A stretch of 64,000 bases of DNA from Cycas panzhihuaensis (Eukaryota > Cycadophyta), in the NCBI GenBank assembly GCA_023213395.1, contig CM041465.1:226865741-226929740 (forward strand), written 5' to 3'. Below are positions 1-14,894 of the stretch, piece after piece. Position 1 is the stretch's first letter; each line of letters opens with the position of its first letter. A model generated the notes under the pieces. The model saw only the letters and a list, made by a program, of their open reading frames with translations. It did no database searches and was not told where the DNA came from. Both the position numbers and the translations under genes were made by a program.

Positions 1-190
1 AAATATAGATCAAAGTTCACCTTTGTTGTATTATCATTTTGTCATAATGTGAATATTATTTATTTGTGGGTTTTCACCTATAAGGGTTTCCCACTGCAAT
101 CTGGTGTCCCATGCGATCTATTTCTACTTGTTATCTGCCTAATGTGAAAGATCCTGTTGACCTTATTTGCTTTAGTTACATTTTCTAGCA
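1..190 (+). repeat. 5' LTR of element A (3' part only)
   Basis: This matches 3976-4167 with scattered, mainly transition differences and ends in CA directly before the primer-binding site. The beginning of the LTR lies outside the window. Confidence 0.85.
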
Positions 191-202
191 TGGTATTAGA
201 GC
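191..202 (+). other. primer-binding site of A
   Basis: The sequence tggtattagagc is one transition away from the usual plant initiator-Met-tRNA complement TGGTATCAGAGC and abuts the CA end of the 5' LTR. Confidence 0.85.
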
Positions 203-3804
<3,602 letters not shown>

Positions 3805-3813
3805 AAGAGGGGA

Positions 3814-4167
3814 TGTTAAAATATATGACCATACCACCTAATGTAAAGTGGGATATGACCATACCACCTAATGTAAAGTGGGCCTCATATTTTTATGCCT
3901 AATTATGTGGAGGAATATCCTCGATTGTGGTGACCTAATGGATGTAATTGTAGTTATATTTGGAACTTTAGATCTATAAATATAGATCGAAGTCCACCTT
4001 TGTTATATCATCACTTTGTCAGAATGTGAATATTATTCATTTGTAGGTTTTCACTTGTAAGGGTTTTCCATGGCAATCTGGTGTCCCATGTAATCTATTT
4101 TTGCTTGTTATCTGCGTGATGTGAAAGATCTTGTCAACCTCGTTTGCTTCAGTTGCATTTTCTAACA
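3814..4167 (+). repeat. 3' LTR of element A
   Basis: This 354-bp LTR runs from TGTTAAAATA to TTCTAACA. The polypurine tract lies immediately upstream at 3805-3813. A 30-bp unit is tandemly doubled near its start (3823-3882). Confidence 0.88.
3823..3882 (+). repeat. 30-bp perfect tandem duplication in the A LTR
   Basis: Two identical 30-bp units (3823-3852 and 3853-3882), each beginning atatgaccatacc. Identity is perfect inside an otherwise diverged LTR, so the duplication is younger than the LTR divergence or was kept by conversion. Confidence 0.93.
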
Positions 4168-6445
4168 GACTTTATATATGGTTAGCAAAAGCTAGATTAA
4201 ATACAAGGATATATTTTGTAAAATCTAGAGTGATCTCCCAAGGGGATGGAGTGATACTTAAATAAACTACAGAGATTGAAAAAAGATATAGGATGGATAA
4301 AAATATGATTTCTATAAAAGATATGATCATTATATATGGATCGATCCTTTTGAGTATGGATTTTGGTAATCCATTGAGCAAAATTAGGTTGTGATAGGTT
4401 ATCAATGGCTAATTCTAGTAAACTTGTTAGTTGAGGCTTGTAGATGGCATGAATGGTGGGTTCAAGGGGAAGGTGGGAGAGGGTATCAATGATAATATTA
4501 TCCTTTTTTTTCTTATAGGTGATTCTAAAGTCAAACATCTAAAAATGATCCATCCACTTCACTTACTCTTCTAATAAAATTGGTTAGTTAAGAAGATAAC
4601 AAAGGTTGTGATGGTTTATTAAAATAATAAATTTAGAACTAAGGAGATATTGGCACCATTTATCTACAATATATAAAATAACTCTCATTTCTATCTAGTA
4701 TATTGATAATTGACATTCATGGTCTTTGATCTTATAATTTTCAAATGCTATTAGGTGAAAATTATACATGAACATAGCACCCAGACTAAATCTAGAAGCA
4801 TTGCATTCTAACTAGAAAGGTTAAGAGAAGTCTAGGATAACAAGGAATGGGGTGGATGTCATGATTATTGTAAGATAATTGAATGCATTAAGCATTGAAT
4901 TCTAACTAGAAAGGTTAAGAGAAGTCTAGGATAACAAGGAATGGGGTGGATGTCATGATTATTGTAAGATAATTGAATGCATTATTTATAATTTAGGACC
5001 ATTAAAATAAGTCACTATAGAGTAGATTAGTTACCGAGATCATAAGGGAAACATAATTCTTAACCAATCATCAGTAGAATCCCATGAACCCTAAGGAGGC
5101 ACATAACTAGATGAGATTTTTAGGTGTAGGCCAGGCAATAATGACTAAAATTTTATTGTGGTCCACATGGATGGTTTATGAAGAAATGGTGTAACCTAAC
5201 TCATATTTTCCAAATTCACATTTAGACACCTTAGTATAGAGTTTATGTTGGGTGAGAACCTAAAGGACAACTTCCAAATGTTAAAGGTGATGAATCATGT
5301 AAGAATTGTAAATTAGTATGTCATCAAAGAAAATAATGAAACATTTTCAAAGGTAAGGGGCAAAAATATTATTCATTAAGTCTTGAAATATGGCCAAGGT
5401 ATTATAAAGGCTAAAGAGCATGACTTGAAATTTAAAATGGTCATGATATATCTAAAAGATAATCTTATGACAATCCTCACTAGTAATAGGAATTTGGTAA
5501 TAACCTAATTACAGACTTAATTTAGAGAACATGGTAGTATTATAGATTTTATCTAGCATGCCATTAATCCTTAGGGTTATAAACTTAATTTTGATTATGA
5601 TCTCATTAAGTTTGTTATAGTCGACATATAGTTAAAAGGATCCATCCTTTTTATGGATAAGGATCACAAGGGCAGTGTAAGGGCTTTTATTGGGTTAGAT
5701 GATACCCATATCAATTAACTCATTACTGATTTTCTAAATTTTATTCCTTTAGAAATATGAGTTTTGGTACTGTCTAAGGCTAATAGGGTCACAAAGATAT
5801 TTGAGTTCAATTGTGTAGTAAAAGCTATGATATAGAGGAGGGTTAGTAAGAAGGGGGTAAATACAAATTGGTACTTCATAAGAAGGTTTTAAATATCTAG
5901 GTGGATGTTAGTATAGGCTTGAATGTTGTTAATACAAGATATATAACTAAAACTACTATTCAATTATTCATGCATTTGGTTTAGGAATACAAGCTTATTA
6001 GGGAGAGGTTGGATACCATGAAGCTTGTGTGTTTGGTCCATATTATCTTTAAATAATATAAAAGGACTATTAGGTGAATTAATTGTGCTATACATGCTAA
6101 GAGTTTAGAGCCATTAGACCCTAAGGATAGCATTTTACCATCTTATAAACAAAGTATAAAAATCTAAGACTAAATGGTAAGAGTGAATCTAAATTTATAT
6201 GTTTTTTATTATTTCAACATAGTGCAGAGTATGATAACCTCGTAAGGAATAAGTGAATATAATTTTGATATATATACATATAATTGTCTATCCAAGGATA
6301 TATCAATGAAGTTTAGTGACACACCATTATTGATTAGAATGATTACAAGAGTTTTTTGAAGTGTACCTTTTATGAAGTGGTTCATGATAAGATTGTAAGA
6401 AATGATTGAGAAGGAAACTTTTGGTTGGAGGTCTAAGGAGGATTC

Positions 6446-6460
<15 letters not shown>
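4168..6460 (-). pseudogene. Ty3/gypsy pol relic B (PR-RT-RNase H-IN start)
   Basis: Read on the minus strand from about 6460 downwards. A degenerate aspartic protease box at 6302-6358 reads NNGVSLNFID where gypsy proteases have D-S/T-G. The RT entry block (SPYTALVILIHKKDGSF then a stop, LYVDYNKLNE) lies at about 5585-5690, and the RT catalytic motif FFDDILIY at 5308-5340 is intact. The RNase H end and integrase N-terminus lie at 4197-4538 (113-aa open segment with YRN-H-I and PLGDHSRF like the HHCC entry). Multiple stops and frameshifts make it dead. The rest of integrase is missing because element A begins at 4168. The order PR-RT-RH-IN with FxDD is Ty3/gypsy rather than copia. Confidence 0.8.
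4797..4984. repeat. 94-bp tandem duplication inside gypsy B
   Basis: Two adjacent 94-bp units (4797-4890 and 4891-4984) differ at one base near their start (c/a). They fall in the RT/RNase H region of B. This is far more similar than any LTR pair here, so the duplication is recent. Confidence 0.95.
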
Positions 6461-7450
<990 letters not shown>

Positions 7451-7949
7451 GTTAGATATTGATATAGATATCTACATGGTCAACTTTATGATATGATTAA
7501 AGATCTTATCTATTTTCTAATCTAACTTATTTATATTCTAATTAGAATCATTGATTAACTTGTTTATTTTCTAAGTAATATTTATATATTAGGTCTCCAG
7601 TGCTGAGAGTCAATCTACTTGAGTGAAAGCCATCAAAGAGAGATATATTACTAAAAGAAAAAGGAGAAATTAAGAAAGGGATTCAAAGAGAGAAGATAAG
7701 GGAATAAGAAGGGGTATTCATGAAAAGAGAATTAGATAGATAGAATATAAGCAAATAATTAGGGAGTAGTATAAAAAGGGGCAAGAAGGGTCAGGGGGGA
7801 GGAGGTTTATAATCTATTGACCCTAAAAATTTGGTAATAAATTCACCTAGTATACTAATATGAGTACGATATACTCATCAACTTGATATATATGAACTTA
7901 AGTGTGAAAATTAGGTTATAGGGCCCACAAGGTACTTGTATATCATTTT
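7451..7949 (-). other. leader-position DNA of B, no feature seen
   Basis: AT-rich sequence between the possible B gag start and element J. It has a purine-rich stretch at about 7620-7800. I found no PBS, LTR end or coding signal. The 5' LTR of B is not identified. Confidence 0.4.
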
Positions 7950-8226
7950 TGTTATGGGTCTAAACTTATAAGCATTCAAGATACAAAAAATGGAAGAGAT
8001 ATGGAAGAAATAAAATAAAGAAAAAGGTAAGGTTCTGTAGAACATTTATTAACATAACACCATATATCCTCCTTTTACAATAGAGTGGGGTATATATTAC
8101 ACTAATCATCTATTATTATATTCCTACTTCTAAGTTGACCAATCCCCCTACTTCCTTATCATTAACCTTAACCTCATATGTTTGAGGATCATAACTCTCT
8201 CTAACATGTGGTGAAGGCATACTACA
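7950..8226 (-). repeat. 3' LTR of J (left copy)
   Basis: This aligns with 23769-24039 over its whole length, for example around cataacaccatatatcctcc and atcattaaccttaacctcat. It starts TG and ends CA. A PPT complement follows at about 8229-8241. Confidence 0.7.
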
Positions 8227-8454
8227 TACACTCCCTCCTAAGATGCTTCTTCCTTGAATTATCTTGATACATTAATGTATATAACCACCTCTTACTACTA
8301 TTGTCTAATTGATAGGTCCAACAAAGGTTGTTAGAAAAGATGCATATAAGATAGGGATCTATCCATCCCAAGTAGATCTTGATGTGCCTTGAATCTTTGT
8401 GACTTTAAAACCTCAAGCTTGAATAATATGCATGCTTGGGGTACTTAGTCTGTG
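8227..8454 (-). other. 3' part of J interior
   Basis: This lies between the J PPT complement and the insertion site of C. No recognisable domain. It ends with tctgtg (8449-8454), which recurs directly after the C 3' LTR. Confidence 0.45.
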
Positions 8455-8459
8455 AGGGC

Positions 8460-8849
8460 TATTAAAACTTTGTAATAATACCATCATTTCCTTGTATTTC
8501 ATGTTGTTTATATACATTTTATAATGTTAAGGTGACCCTTTATTGTAATTTAATGTTATTATATAAACTAGTTGGACTTGCCTTATTTGCTACTTAATCG
8601 ACTAATTATAGTTCTTAAAATCTTAGCGGGTTGCTTATAAATCAGGCCTCGTACCTTTGTATTATATATTAGATTATAATTAATATAGAAGTTCTACCCT
8701 AATAGAGCTCTACGTGATGATAAATTCACCTGTACTTTATTTATTTAAATTGTTTTATATATTTTACTTGGTTTCATTGTATATTACTATTATTTTACTT
8801 AATATTTTGATCATAACACATGATATTATAGATCCTAAAGTATTTAACA
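8460..8849 (+). repeat. 5' LTR of C
   Basis: About 390 bp, from tattaaaactttg (ancestral TG start mutated) to tatttaaca. It aligns with the two halves of the 3' LTR and more distantly with the LTRs of F. Confidence 0.88.
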
Positions 8850-8862
8850 TGGTATCAAATCC
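8850..8862 (+). other. primer-binding site of C
   Basis: tggtatcaaatcc directly follows the CA end of the LTR. It is the initiator-Met complement with two changes in its 3' half. Confidence 0.82.
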
Positions 8863-10843
8863 ATTTATGCTTTGATTTAGCATTTTATTAGTGTAATATT
8901 GACAAATAGAGGCTTGTTCCTTCATAATGACACCTCGTTTACTCTCATTTTCTTAGGTTTCTCTAAAAAATTTACATACTTTATAGAATTGACATGAAGT
9001 GTAGTAGTTTCTAGTATATACTAACCTCTTGCTATAGATTCTAACCTCATGTGCAGTCTTATATGGTTTGGATCTAGTTTATTGAAGAAAAATGGAAGAG
9101 AAAGCCTATTTCTTTATCATATCAACCCTAAAACTGCACATTTCTCTCTCTTAAAGTAATATTTCTTCTTCTAGTAGCCCTGCACTCTAATTCTCTACTT
9201 ACTAGAAGAGATTTGGATAGATTTCAGGCTCCATTAAACATAATAGAGCTTGAAATCTATCCAAATCTCTTTTAGTGCTCTGATAAAAAATATCTAGATC
9301 TAGCCTTCCACAGATTTGTTTCTCATTTTGAGCTTATTTTCTAAAATAACTAGTTTATTGGCATTTATAGGCTACTATGCCCCCCTATAGTTTTGGGTCA
9401 ATTTGTGATTATTTGGACCTCCGTTTTGGCTCTTACATCCTCTAAAAGTTGCCCATCCTATGTGTGCAGCTGTGTGAGCCTTACAACTTTCAATTTCATA
9501 AAAGAATCATTATTTCTCATTGCTTTTTGACTTTAATCATTTAAATTAAGTCAAATTTAATTTTTTGTTGAAATTGAGTGCTTATAGCCCTATATTTGGT
9601 AATATTAAATCACTATATGACCCTCTTTTTGGTCTAAAGGATGGACCTCAAAAGGTATTTAACTAGATTTTTTCTTTTTTACACTTTCAAAAAGATATTA
9701 AATTACATTTGATATAGTTTCAAGTCCATAATCCCCCTAGCTACATCAATGGGTGGTCATGTGTAATTAATAGGTGACCGAGTGTCAGATTCAGAAGAGG
9801 CTTAATTCTATCTTCATTTGATTTTTAACATAGAAAGGTACTCACACTATTTTAACCATATCTCAGCAATCATAAGTCTAAATTACAAATTGTTTAGACC
9901 ATTAAAAAGTAGATTTAGAGCTTTATAGTTTAGGATCTGATTGATTAGATTTAGAGTCAATTTACTAAAGATATCAGTTACTAAATTTGGCCTTAGTGTT
10001 TGAGTGTTTTGAGCCTTTTTTCTCAAATTTTAAAGGCTTATTTTAATTTCTTTAAAGTTTGTGTGGTAATTTAAGCTATGGCTATTCTTTGTTCATTTGT
10101 CTAATTTTATTTTTAAGGATAATAAGTGTATGGTATTACTTCTTATATAGGTGTTACATTTGGAAGGCTAACAAAGTTCTCTCTTAAGCTTGACCCATTA
10201 AAGAGATTTTTAAATCTATCTTTATCCTTTTTAATTTGTTTTATTTTATATTTATTTTACTTTTTAATTTAAAAGGAACCTTTTTCTTATAAGAAACTCA
10301 CCTTAAAAATTAAACTTTCATATTAAAAAGATAATTTTTGAATTGAATCTCCCATTTTCAACCTTATAAGGGGAATGGTTAGGACCCCTAAAGTTACCAC
10401 CCACATACGCCATTAGTGTACTCCAATTTTTTGAGGAAACCATTAGTTATCAAGTGTATTAGGTGGTAGACTAAGATGTAGACCTTTTCCTTTTGGAGTT
10501 TGGAGACCACACTAGACCTAGAGGAGGTGAGTGCCTTAGTTAGATAAGTTCTCACTGCTAGATCTATCATTTGGAATAAGTCTAATACAGGTAGGAAAGC
10601 AAATCAAGTGGGTCCTAGATCTTCTTTGCAACCCACATATTAACATATATCGAGCCTTTGAGATCACGTACTCATATATTAGGTCCTTAGTTTACCATAT
10701 GTGGGCAGGTGCTACTAGATAGGAGAGTAACTAAAAACTTTCCTATAGACCCTTAAAAATTAAAATCCTAGTTTAGTAGCCCTCTAGGTAGATTAGTACC
10801 TAACACCTTTAAAGATATAAAAACAAAATAAAAACTTTGAAAC
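8863..10843 (+). promoter_or_regulatory. leader of C with conserved pre-gag block
   Basis: 1,981 bp between PBS and the gag ATG. The F leader is almost the same length (about 1,984 bp when E is removed). No protein frame. The last 480 bp (from about 10363) belong to a block shared with D, E and F. It contains aaggggaatggttaggac at 10368-10385 and the complementary arms ttaccacc (10394-10401) and ggtggta (10462-10468), which could form a hairpin. Further upstream, around 9750, is the gggtggtcatgtg motif also found as its complement in D and H. Packaging, dimerisation or translation roles are inferred only. Confidence 0.6.
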
Positions 10844-13800
10844 ATGTCATCACAAATGCTTCGTTCTAACAATATTAAATTCAATGACATTAATAACTTT
10901 ATACCATGGAAGAAGCAAGTTAAAAACTTACTCATCATGAATGAATTTTGGGCCTATGTTAATGGGGACATACCCCTTTCTATACCTATAAAAAGACCTA
11001 ATGACTCTATTAAAATAATCCTACTAGATCCCATAGCCTTAGTAAGCTTCAAAGATAAGGACAACATTGCCTTAACCTTCCTCCACTTGGCTATTGAAGA
11101 CTAAGTGGTACAAAATCTTAAAACTACTCAAATATCTCATGAGGCATGGACCATACTTTATGCCTTCTATGAGAGAAAAGATAAATCTAGATCCCTAACA
11201 CTTAAAGTCTGTCTATTTGTAATGCCCTTTATAAAAAATATTACTAACCATTTGACTAAAGTTAAAACAATTAGGAGTTAGTTGATTATCCTTGGTGAGC
11301 CACCTTTTGACCATGATGTAGTCTCTAGCATCATAAATATTTTACCTATATAATACAACTCCTTTATCTCCAAGTTACATGATAATTATTCTAAAATGAA
11401 CTTTGTAACCTTTGAGGGGCTCTTGTAATGATAGAAAAATACATTCAATCAACTTGGGATGACATCCACATCTAACTCAACTTCTACTTTTGTAGCCCAA
11501 AACTTAGAAAATAGTAACAGTGTTAATAAAGCAACTCAACAACTTAGTCACCACCATGATCTAGCTCAATACTTAGACTATCTCACTATATCTCAAGAGC
11601 TACATTAGTAGCCAACTCAGTAGCAACAATAACTAATTGGCACCTCCTCCTATCTAAGTTAGAAGCCTTATCAATCTTAGCACCAACCATAGGGATAATC
11701 TCAAAAGCACCCATAAGGTAGACCAAATATCATCTGCCTCTATTGTGGAAAAACTAGATATCTTATTATTAAATGTAGGAGATGATAAGCTAATATGTAA
11801 CTCTTATATAACCAAGGGAGCCAATCATATAGGCCATATTATCAACAACCAACCCCAATTTACCAATAAAGAGCACCCTTGTATCAACAAGGAGGTCCTA
11901 GTTACCTTCAACAGAGATAAGGATATCAACAAGGAGGACTATACCCTCTATAAAGAGCCCATTTTTTATAATAAGGAGACCCTATTTTGTACTAAGGAGT
12001 CCCCTCCTATTTAGCAGTAAGGAGGCCCTTACCCTCCATAATGAGGGCCATCATACTAACCACAAGGCCAATTCTACTAATAAAATTTGAATCCTAGACC
12101 CACTCAAGGACAAAGACCTCATAATAGGTAGCAGTTCCCCAATAGAAATAAAAGGAACTAATAGAATAATCAATAACAAGGAGGTAACATGGGAGATAAT
12201 TAAGACTCCTCCACACATAACCTATTCTTTACAATACTTTCATCTCAACTTGATGAGATAACTTAGCTCCTTCACTTTAGTGCAATGAGATACATGACCA
12301 TTTCAGAAAAGATGTTGGAAGAGACCCACCTAATCAATACTCAAACTATTATATTTAGGGATAATTTGACTTATGATGTGACCAAAATTGGTAGGGAACT
12401 AATAACATTAATGGACTTTAATATTAGGCATTATATTAGTAATTTGTTCCTTATACTTGGTATGAAGATGAACCTGCTTTTTATCAACCAAATAGATAAG
12501 TAAAAATTAGATATACTCTTCAGCCAAGGCATTTGTAGAATCACAAACCATATAACAAGAAAACTTATGGCCAGAGGACATGAAGATGGTGGCTTACATA
12601 GGGTGGATGATGTCCCCCTTACTACTACTCCACAAAATGAATCCTATTTAATGGCTAGCACAACTCAACCTAATAAGAGGAAGGATGTAGTTGATGAAGA
12701 GTCCCCTTGCATATAAGAATTAGGTGAATGATCCTATTCAAAGGATAATGTCACTTTAATTAGCTCTAAATACCACCTATGGCATTAATGCCTAAGCCAG
12801 TTAAATATATAAAGCTTAAACCTCATATCTAGACTCCAAATGGCATATGGTTTACCTAAAGTTAAGAGATACAATAACATATGTGAGGCTTGCCTAAAGG
12901 GAGAGCAACAAAGTGAAAAATTCCCTTCTAAGAATGAATGGAGAGCCTTAACACCATTAGAGTTGGTCCACTCAAACATTTATGGGCCCATATCCATCTA
13001 ATCTCTCAATGGAAGCTGGTATTTCATCACATTCATAGATGACTTCTCAAGGAAAGTGTGGGTCTATTTCTTGAGAAACAAGTATCAAGCCCTAAATAAA
13101 TTCAAAGAGTTTAAAGCTATTATAGAAAATGAAAGTGGAATAACAATCAAGATCCTTAGATCTGATAATAGTGATGAATATATTTCTAATCAATTCAATA
13201 ACTTTTGTAAAGAACATAGCATCTAATGTCAATTCCTAGCTCCTAGCATACCTCAATAAAATGGTGTAATTGAAAGGATGAATCAAATATTGATGAACAA
13301 AGGAAAATCCATGCTTAGTGCTTTAAATCTTACCACTAGATATTGGGCTAATACCATAGCCATAATTACTTACCTAACCAACATAAATCCCACAGTTACA
13401 GTTAGGAATATTACTTCTGAAGAAGATTGGTTAGGTTAGAAACCATCAGTAACACACTTGAAGATCTTTAGATGCATGGTGTATAAACATGTTCCAAAGG
13501 ACAATAGGAAGAAGCTTGATAATAAGAGCCTAAAACACATCTTCCTTGGCTATGTACCTAGTTTCAAAGCCTACAAGGTATTTAACATGATTGGAAACCA
13601 AGCTTACACTACACAGGATGTAATATTCATAGAATATTCATAGGACTTGCCTCTACCTCAACCTTAGATTATTGTAGTAAAGAAGTTGGTGCATCTCAAG
13701 TGACTCTTGGATAAATTTTTGAGCCACTAGTATCAACCTCCTCTTACACTCCAGGCCCTTCTTTGATTTTAGTAGCATCTATATCATTAACTCAAGCAAA

Positions 13801-14372
13801 CACAACCTTGCCTCTAATTTTAGTTAATGATCTTCAAGTGGAAGCTGCTAGCTTTCAACCACCTCCTAAGTGGGCATAACAACTTTTAAAGGATGCTCCT
13901 CCTCCTCCCACAACTATAAAAAGGCCTTCCAAAACATGACACTATAAATTTTGCCTTAATGGCACATGTCCTTGAAACACTTGAGCCTTCCATGTTTGAG
14001 GAGGTAGTCAAAGACCAAACATGGAAAGCATCTATAGATGAAAAAATGGATTTCATCATTAAAAATGACACTTGGGAGCTGACTGATTTTCCACCTGGAA
14101 AGAAGCCTATTAATTATAAAAGCCTTTATAAAGTAAGATTGCATGCCCATGGCCCTGTTGAGTGTCATAAAGCTCAACTAGTATTGAAGAGTAACTTCTT
14201 AAATAAAAATCTCATAAATGAAGGTCACTTGTAACAACCTCTTGACAACTTCATCAATTAAGTTGACCAACCAACTAAGGACTAGGTTACAAATATTTTC
14301 ACCAAAGCACTTAGTAAACTAAAGTTTGAATGGTTTAATCACAACCTCAACATCCAAAGAAATAATGTTGCT
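10844..14372 (+). pseudogene. gag-pol of copia C, RT/RNase H deleted
   Basis: Gag starts at ATG 10844 (MSSQMLRSNNIKFND, UBN2-like, W and ERKDKSRSL motifs to about 11350). The CCHC box is at 11735-11776, with His replaced by Tyr. A Gly/Gln/Pro-rich tail follows. Protease relic (LLHFSAMRYMT) is at about 12260-12300. Integrase spans about 12780-13640: first catalytic Asp changed to Asn (12975-12977), then TFIDDFSRKVWVYF, RSDNSDEY and NGVIERMN. The RT N-terminal block is at 13956-14234. It then jumps to the last residues of RNase H (FTKALSKLKFEWF) just before the PPT, so about 1.1 kb containing the YxDD motif is missing relative to F. Many TAA/TAG lie at Gln positions. Confidence 0.9.
11780..12060 (+). 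repeat. Gln-Gln-Gly-Gly-Pro coding repeats in the gag tail of C
   Basis: Irregular repeats of an aacaaggaggncc unit. In the ancestral frame they read Gln-Gln-Gly-Gly-Pro/Leu-x-Tyr. A shifted open frame over the same DNA reads Asn-Lys-Glu. The same array occurs in F at about 58700-58960. Such low-complexity tails sit between CCHC and protease in this family. Confidence 0.65.
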
Positions 14373-14384
14373 ATTAAGGGAGGG

Positions 14385-14587
14385 TCTTAAAACTTTGTAA
14401 TAGCACCATCATTTCCTTTTATTTCATGTAATTTATATACATTATGTAATATTAATGTGACCCTTTATTATAATTTAATGTTATTATATAGACTAGTTAG
14501 GTTTGCCTCATTTTCCACTTAGTCAACTAATTATATTTCTCAAAATATTGGTAGGTTGCTTATAAATTAAGCCCTACACCTTTGTAT
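14385..14587 (+). repeat. 3' LTR of C, 5' half
   Basis: Begins tcttaaaac right after the polypurine tract attaagggaggg (14373-14384). It matches the first half of the 5' LTR and is cut at 14587 by D, with the duplicated target tgtat at 14583-14587. Confidence 0.9.
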
Positions 14588-14879
14588 TAAAGGTTCAAGA
14601 ACAAAGTAAAACTGGATTACAAGCCCACATTGAAGAAAATAATAATATTTCTAAATGAAAAGTGGTATTGAAGAATATAATTGGGTCATAGGACCCTATA
14701 TTTATAGTCTGGATGTTGGGCAAGCCCACCATTGATTGACACTAGTATTAAGAAATACTATTTCAAAATAAATATAAAAAATATATACCTATTGACTGAT
14801 GTCAACTATTGGCAGTCTTGCGATGTTCCAAAGTATCATGCACACTCTTTAATATAATAAATAAACATTATCTTTAGCA
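14588..14879 (-). repeat. 3' LTR of D (left copy)
   Basis: Direct repeat of 22027-22308, substantially diverged and mostly by transitions. The PPT complement follows directly at 14880. Confidence 0.88.
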
Positions 14880-14894
14880 TTCTCCTCCATAATA

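Noticed and set aside
7950-8226. 5' LTR of gypsy B
   Set aside because: No primer site lies on its gag side; a PPT complement lies on its other side, and its mate at 23769 has the PBS. It fits the 3' LTR of J better.
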